Assembly (NCBI GenBank): GCA_014871385.1
Contig: CM026421.1
Location: 20,326,865-20,390,864, forward strand
DNA: 64,000 nucleotides
Reading direction: 5' to 3'
DNA from: Ceratodon purpureus
Taxonomy: Eukaryota; Streptophyta; Bryopsida; Pseudoditrichales; Ditrichaceae
Notes under the pieces: generated by a model
The model's database searches: none
What the model was told of the DNA's origin: nothing
Seen by the model: only the letters and a program-made list of their open reading frames with translations
Shown here: piece after piece, positions 59,160-64,000 of the stretch
Numbering within the stretch: the first letter of the stretch is position 1
Layout: every line of letters begins with the position of its first letter
Position numbers and translations under genes: made by a program

Positions 59160-59777
59160 ATGTCTGGTAGGCAGGGCAACGTGTGTGGATGGCTCTCGCA
59201 TGTCCACTATGTTTTGGAGCGGAAGAATCTGCGCTATCCTCAGACCCCTACTTTGAGCCGTTTGCTGATTACTACGTCAATTGTCCGGCCAAGGTGGAAT
59301 CCCAAGGTGTGGCGACACATCCGGAAGTTGGAGGCTTTGGCTGGTTTGCTCTTCAAGGATTACCTGATGGATCGCGTGATTCTTGTGTTGGCAGTGCCGG
59401 AAGCATGTGCCGCCCATCCTATTGATCTCTCCGTGCAGCCCAACTCGGATGCTAACTCAGTGGCAGCTCCAGCGTCCTCGGGCGATTATCCCGTGGCAAA
59501 GAAACGAACCATTTGTTGCAAGGGAAAGGGTAAGATGATCATAAGCTCTTCTGCTTTGCTTCGCCACAATGGCGATCCACTTTGTGGCGGGGGTTCTTCC
59601 GGCTTCAGTGGTCCTCATTGTGGTGCAGTTGCTAGAATAGTTGTTGTGGGCGATGGCGTTGGTCCTTCCCGCGTGATTCTCTCTAGTGCTGCTGATGGAG
59701 CAGTGGTGGTGAAGGTGTCGGGTCCCCTCGTGCCATATCCGGACTCTTCAGATTCCGATGCATCAGAGAATTATTGA
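59160..59777 (+). CDS. Unrecognised ORF of the tRNA repeat unit, 205 aa (copy R2)
   Basis: Same predicted protein as the copy at 53753-54370, in the inverted arm, starting with ATG at 59160. Opposite in strand to the tRNAs of its unit. Confidence 0.4.
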   Translation: MSGRQGNVCGWLSHVHYVLERKNLRYPQTPTLSRLLITTSIVRPRWNPKVWRHIRKLEALAGLLFKDYLMDRVILVLAVPEACAAHPIDLSVQPNSDANSVAAPASSGDYPVAKKRTICCKGKGKMIISSSALLRHNGDPLCGGGSSGFSGPHCGAVARIVVVGDGVGPSRVILSSAADGAVVVKVSGPLVPYPDSSDSDASENY

Positions 59778-61360
59778 CTTGCACGCTTGGGAGCTCTGCA
59801 TTTCAATGCACCTCCACAGATTGATGATGCCGCGAAGAAGTGGACTTGATTGCCAAGGTTGAGCCTCGGTGTTTGTACATATGGAGGTCGTCGGTGTGGA
59901 ACCTACTACGATTTTTCTTCAAGACCTATTTCTCTGACTGCCCAATGTGTAGTATTCGGATGGCTAGGACGATAGGGTTGCTGATGAAGTTGCGTAAGTG
60001 CTGGATAGGATTGGTGTATACATACCAGAGGGTATCTCTCGGGATTTTGAACTAAACCCTATTAAACTTGGGCTCCAGTGCTCTTCCATTGTGTGTAACC
60101 TGCTGCTAATTGTGGAGCTCGCCTTTGTTGATCAAAAAGAAATTGGCTTGCTCATACCTTGTTGTTCACTGCCTTGCGGGAATCCTTGCATGTAATAATC
60201 TTGCAACGTCATATGTAGCATTCAATACAATCAAAACACAAAATACATAACCCCACCTTTTGAATATTTGTACAAAATACATAATAGGTAGATAAATAAG
60301 AAAATTATATATGAAAAAAGAATTTCACCAATCAATTTTGATTGTAGTGTATTTAACAAAAAACATCCGCATATTTATAAGATGTAGGTCCAACATCAAT
60401 GAAGTAGTTCATCATAAGGTATTAAGCAAAAGACTAGGTGTTTAAAGCAAAAACATCTTGTCATTTTGTGGTCTTTAAAAAGAGATAATATGGCCTTATT
60501 ATGAATGTTGGATCTCTAATATCAATGACAAAAAATCCTCATCCAAAGCTGGCAATATTGGCATCAAAATTCACAAAATGAGCAGCCATGTTGATACTAT
60601 AGTCAATTGTGATATTGTGAACACTAGAGTCTGATGAAAATCTTTCATGATTGAATTCTAACATTTCAATAATGAGATTCATGGACCCCTCTAAATTCTT
60701 AAATCACAACCAAATCAAAAGTGATTCTCACATATAGAATAAGACCATAACTCTATTTATCACCAAGAACTTCAAATCTTCCACAATAATGATTTAAAAC
60801 TTTTAACAATAATCCATGCAAGCAGACTTGAAACCACAATTGACTATTTGACAGCATCTTATGAGAGGATGTTACAAGCCAAAGCCTTCTCTTTGGCATC
60901 CAATGTACCTTGTTGGTGCTAAGACCAACATCCCTTGCATGCTATATTAAAGTAAAACAAAGGTTTCAAACATTTCATCAATGAGTGTAGGCTTTCCATT
61001 TTTATAAGGTTGAGAGTGATTTGGAACATTATTGCTAACATGTTGTTTGATCTTAGGAGGTGGATGTGGAAAAACTTTTTTCAATACCATGATGTTTGAT
61101 CCACTTGATTGACCATTCACCTACTTTCTAAGAATGACATGATAAGTTATAAATGCTAGTCTTGGTTTATCTTTGTGGAGAGTATATTTTGGTGACATCT
61201 TCAAAACTCATAACTAATTCATATAATATCCAAATAGTAGATATTTTGAGGCACCGGGTCAATGGCACCACAAACGGACACTTTATTCACGCCGGCCCTG
61301 CTAAAGGGCTAGTGTTTCTATCTATCTATCTATCTATCTATTTTTCAAAAGAAGGAGTAA

Positions 61361-61385
61361 TGCGGTGAGCGTGGATCGAACACGC

Positions 61386-61428
<43 letters not shown>

Positions 61429-61433
61429 CCCGC
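61361..61433 (-). tRNA. tRNA-Phe-GAA: tRNA-Phe (anticodon GAA)
   Basis: Fourth copy, inverted arm, 3418 bp from the third. Confidence 0.97.
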
Positions 61434-61446
61434 ATGACACGTGTCA

Positions 61447-61518
61447 TTCCATAACCGGGGCTCGAACCCGGGTCGCCTGGGTGAAAGCCAGGTATCCTAA
61501 CCACTAGACTATTATGGA
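61447..61518 (-). tRNA. tRNA-Glu-TTC: tRNA-Glu (anticodon TTC)
   Basis: Fourth copy, inverted arm. Confidence 0.97.
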
Positions 61519-61520
61519 AA

Positions 61521-61594
61521 TGATTTCGCCCGGGTTCGAACCGGAGACCTTCAGTGTGTTAGACTGATGTGATAACCAACTACACCACGAAATC
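61521..61594 (-). tRNA. tRNA-Val-AAC: tRNA-Val (anticodon AAC)
   Basis: Fourth copy, inverted arm. Confidence 0.97.
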
Positions 61595-61803
61595 AGGGAT
61601 TTCTCACCCTCCCCCACCCCGAACCGGCTCAGGCTGCGACAGCGAGGCGCCGGTCACGAGCTGGGTCCCAAGAAGATGCCAGGAATGTGCAGCTTTCTTC
61701 TCATAAATGCTGACTGGTGCGGTATTCTAAACTTGCCGAGGTTGGTGAGACTGGGACGGTTGTCAAACCTGCCAATTCCTCACGATTCCATCCTTTTAAA
61801 TCC

Positions 61804-64000
61804 GCACCGGGGTTAAAAACAGCAAAACAAAACAAAACCCAAAAAACGGGGAAGGATCAGGGACCGGTCCTTGGGGTCGTCCACGCGTCACATTCTCGTC
61901 AATTGACCCTAGCGTGACGACCCCGAGCAAGGAAATCCATGGAAAACCAAGCCCCGAAAGAGAACTCAAAACAAAATCAGCTGAACTACTTCCAGCCAAA
62001 CTAACTAACTGTCTCTGGAGCTGAAGGGATGTTGCCCTCGGGAGGGACGGAAACCCTCAGCCTAGCACAACTAAAGAAGAAAGAGAGAAGCGAGAGCTTT
62101 TCAGAGACTACTAGTGGGGTTCCTTGCATTAAAACCTAGTCTAATGCTGACATGTTCACTAGAGCTGGGGACTCACTGTGCACAAGGGTGTAGAATGAGA
62201 CCAGCTTCTCCCTGTGAATGTGCAATAGGGTCTCATTGCAATTCGACTTGGTGGTGGCGAGGGTGCCATGTAGTGTTGCGTCGAATCTTCTCGTTAGTCG
62301 CACTTGATGATGTTGCGCTTTGAAGTGACTGTCTACCTCTCATGAACTGAAAAGTGATGACTAGGGTTACGGGTATAAGTGACAGGTTAAGGTTTGTGAG
62401 GCTTCTTGATGGGTGATGCGTTGGGTGAGGCAATGTCTTGCGGGCCTCCCTTCTTGCTCTCTGTAAAAATGGGCAGGTGCGTCTTTTTCCTCCCTCTTGT
62501 TCGAAGTCGGATTTGGTCGTGTTGGTGGAGTTGGTGCTGTCTCATTGCTGAACTTGTCTGGCGGATTGTTTTACACAATGTCTGGTAGGCAGGGCAACGT
62601 GTGTGGATGGCTCTCGCATGTCCACTATGTTTTGGAGCGGAAGAATCTGCGCTATCCTCAGACCCCTACTTTGAGCCGTTTGCTGATTACTACGTCAATT
62701 GTCCGGCCAAGGTGGAATCCCAAGGTGTGGCGACACATCCGGAAGTTGGAGGCTTTGGCTGGTTTGCTCTTCAAGGATTACCTGATGGATCGCGTGATTC
62801 TTGTGTTGGCAGTGCCGGAAGCATGTGCCGCCCATCCTATTGATCTCTCCGTGCAGCCCAACTCGGATGCTAACTCAGTGGCAGCTCCAGCGTCCTCGGG
62901 CGATTATCCCGTGGCAAAGAAACGAACCATTTGTTGCAAGGGAAAGGGTAAGATGATCATAAGCTCTTCTGCTTTGCTTCGCCACAATGGCGATCCACTT
63001 TGTGGCGGGGGTTCTTCCGGCTTCAGTGGTCCTCATTGTGGTGCAGTTGCTAGAATAGTTGTTGTGGGCGATGGCGTTGGTCCTTCCCGCGTGATTCTCT
63101 CTAGTGCTGCTGATGGAGCAGTGGTGGTGAAGGTGTCGGGTCCCCTCGTGCCATATCCGGACTCTTCAGATTCCGATGCATCAGAGAATTATTGACTTGC
63201 ACGCTTGGGAGCTCTGCATTTCAATGCACCTCCACAGATTGATGATGCCGCGAAGAAGTGGACTTGATTGCCAAGGTTGAGCCTCGGTGTTTGTACATAT
63301 GGAGGTCGTCGGTGTGGAACCTACTACGATTTTTCTTCAAGACCTATTTCTCTGACTGCCCAATGTGTAGTATTCGGATGGCTAGGACGATAGGGTTGCT
63401 GATGAAGTTGCGTAAGTGCTGGATAGGATTGGTGTATACATACCAGAGGGTATCTCTCGGGATTTTGAACTAAACCCTATTAAACTTGGGCTCCAGTGCT
63501 CTTCCATTGTGTGTAACCTGCTGCTAATTGTGGAGCTCGCCTTTGTTGATCAAAAAGAAATTGGCTTGCTCATACCTTGTTGTTCACTGCCTTGCGGGAA
63601 TCCTTGCATGTAATAATCTTGCAACGTCATATGTAGCATTCAATACAATCAAAACACAAAATACATAACCCCACCTTTTGAATATTTGTACAAAATACAT
63701 AATAGGTAGATAAATAAGAAAATTATATATGAAAAAAGAATTTCACCAATCAATTTTGATTGTAGTGTATTTAACAAAAAACATCCGCATATTTATAAGA
63801 TGTAGGTCCAACATCAATGAAGTAGTTCATCATAAGGTATTAAGCAAAAGACTAGGTGTTTAAAGCAAAAACATCTTGTCATTTTGTGGTCTTTAAAAAG
63901 AGATAATATGGCCTTATTATGAATGTTGGATCTCTAATATCAATGACAAAAAATCCTCATCCAAAGCTGGCAATATTGGCATCAAAATTCACAAAATGAG
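61804..64000 (-). repeat. tRNA repeat unit, running off the window (right arm, R3, inverted)
   Basis: The distal 2.2 kb of a further inverted unit. Its tRNA trio would lie beyond the window, so the array continues to the right. Confidence 0.93.
62578..63195 (+). CDS. Unrecognised ORF of the tRNA repeat unit, 205 aa (copy R3)
   Basis: Third copy of the predicted protein, identical to the others. Confidence 0.4.
   Translation: MSGRQGNVCGWLSHVHYVLERKNLRYPQTPTLSRLLITTSIVRPRWNPKVWRHIRKLEALAGLLFKDYLMDRVILVLAVPEACAAHPIDLSVQPNSDANSVAAPASSGDYPVAKKRTICCKGKGKMIISSSALLRHNGDPLCGGGSSGFSGPHCGAVARIVVVGDGVGPSRVILSSAADGAVVVKVSGPLVPYPDSSDSDASENY

Larger units (their letters stand above)
58386..61803 (-). repeat. 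3418-bp tRNA repeat unit, complete (right arm, R2, inverted)
   Basis: Reverse complement of the full unit L1, with tRNA trio at 61361-61594 and the ORF at 59160-59777. Confidence 0.95.

Overview
This window is nuclear DNA of a plant. Genes have many short introns with GT..AG borders, there is a full chloroplast-targeted RETICULATA-related gene, plant-type nuclear tRNA genes, TTTAGGG/CCCTAAA telomere-like tracts, a Stowaway-type MITE and an L1-type LINE tail. The clade cannot be fixed from sequence alone; introns of about 115-290 bp in the reference gene would suit a moss or similar plant, but this is a guess.

Region A (1 to about 34,000) is the unusual part. It holds nine gene models: two copies of one small family (2485-3117, broken; 13763-14388, intact), three unrecognised small genes (12041-12592, 15171-15692, 32869-33507), a coiled-coil RING gene (17153-18231), a 1461-codon MULE-type transposase with GRF and SWIM fingers (19311-23696), an eight-exon gene (24262-31466) and a small two-part minus-strand gene (31821-32490). 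The eight-exon gene joins a ParB/sulfiredoxin-like domain to a beta-class N4/N6 DNA-methyltransferase-like domain. Scattered through the same 34 kb, and absent from the other 30 kb, are about 20-25 copies of one 14-bp inverted repeat, TGGCGCNNGCGCCA, 13 of them perfect. They lie in introns, spacers, just downstream of several stop codons, and twice inside the transposase coding sequence. An A+T-dominated block without this motif (about 3.3-10.3 kb) interrupts region A. I propose that region A is a lineage-specific, motif-marked gene block, possibly a giant DNA transposon or the remains of one. The ParB/methyltransferase protein and the palindromes could form a protein-site system. This is inference.

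Region B (34-42.5 kb) is repeat-rich spacer: a diverged ~1 kb tandem duplication, a palindromic Stowaway MITE split by a 5'-truncated LINE with an 18-bp target duplication, and a 61-bp inverted filler insertion with a 15-bp duplication.

Region C (43-47.2 kb) is an intact ten-exon RETICULATA-related gene (ChaN-like plus DUF3411 domains) on the minus strand. Region D (47.2-51.7 kb) is spacer with small repeats.

Region E (51.7-64 kb) is a tRNA amplification. A 3418-bp unit carries a tightly packed tRNA-Val(AAC)/Glu(TTC)/Phe(GAA) trio, with one Pol III terminator after the last gene, and a 205-codon ORF on the other strand. Units stand in direct tandem and then in inverted orientation, giving four tRNA trios (12 tRNA genes). 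The two arms meet head to head around a ~1.3 kb centre with a minisatellite, flanked by telomere-like tracts whose orientation is that of two capped chromosome ends facing each other.
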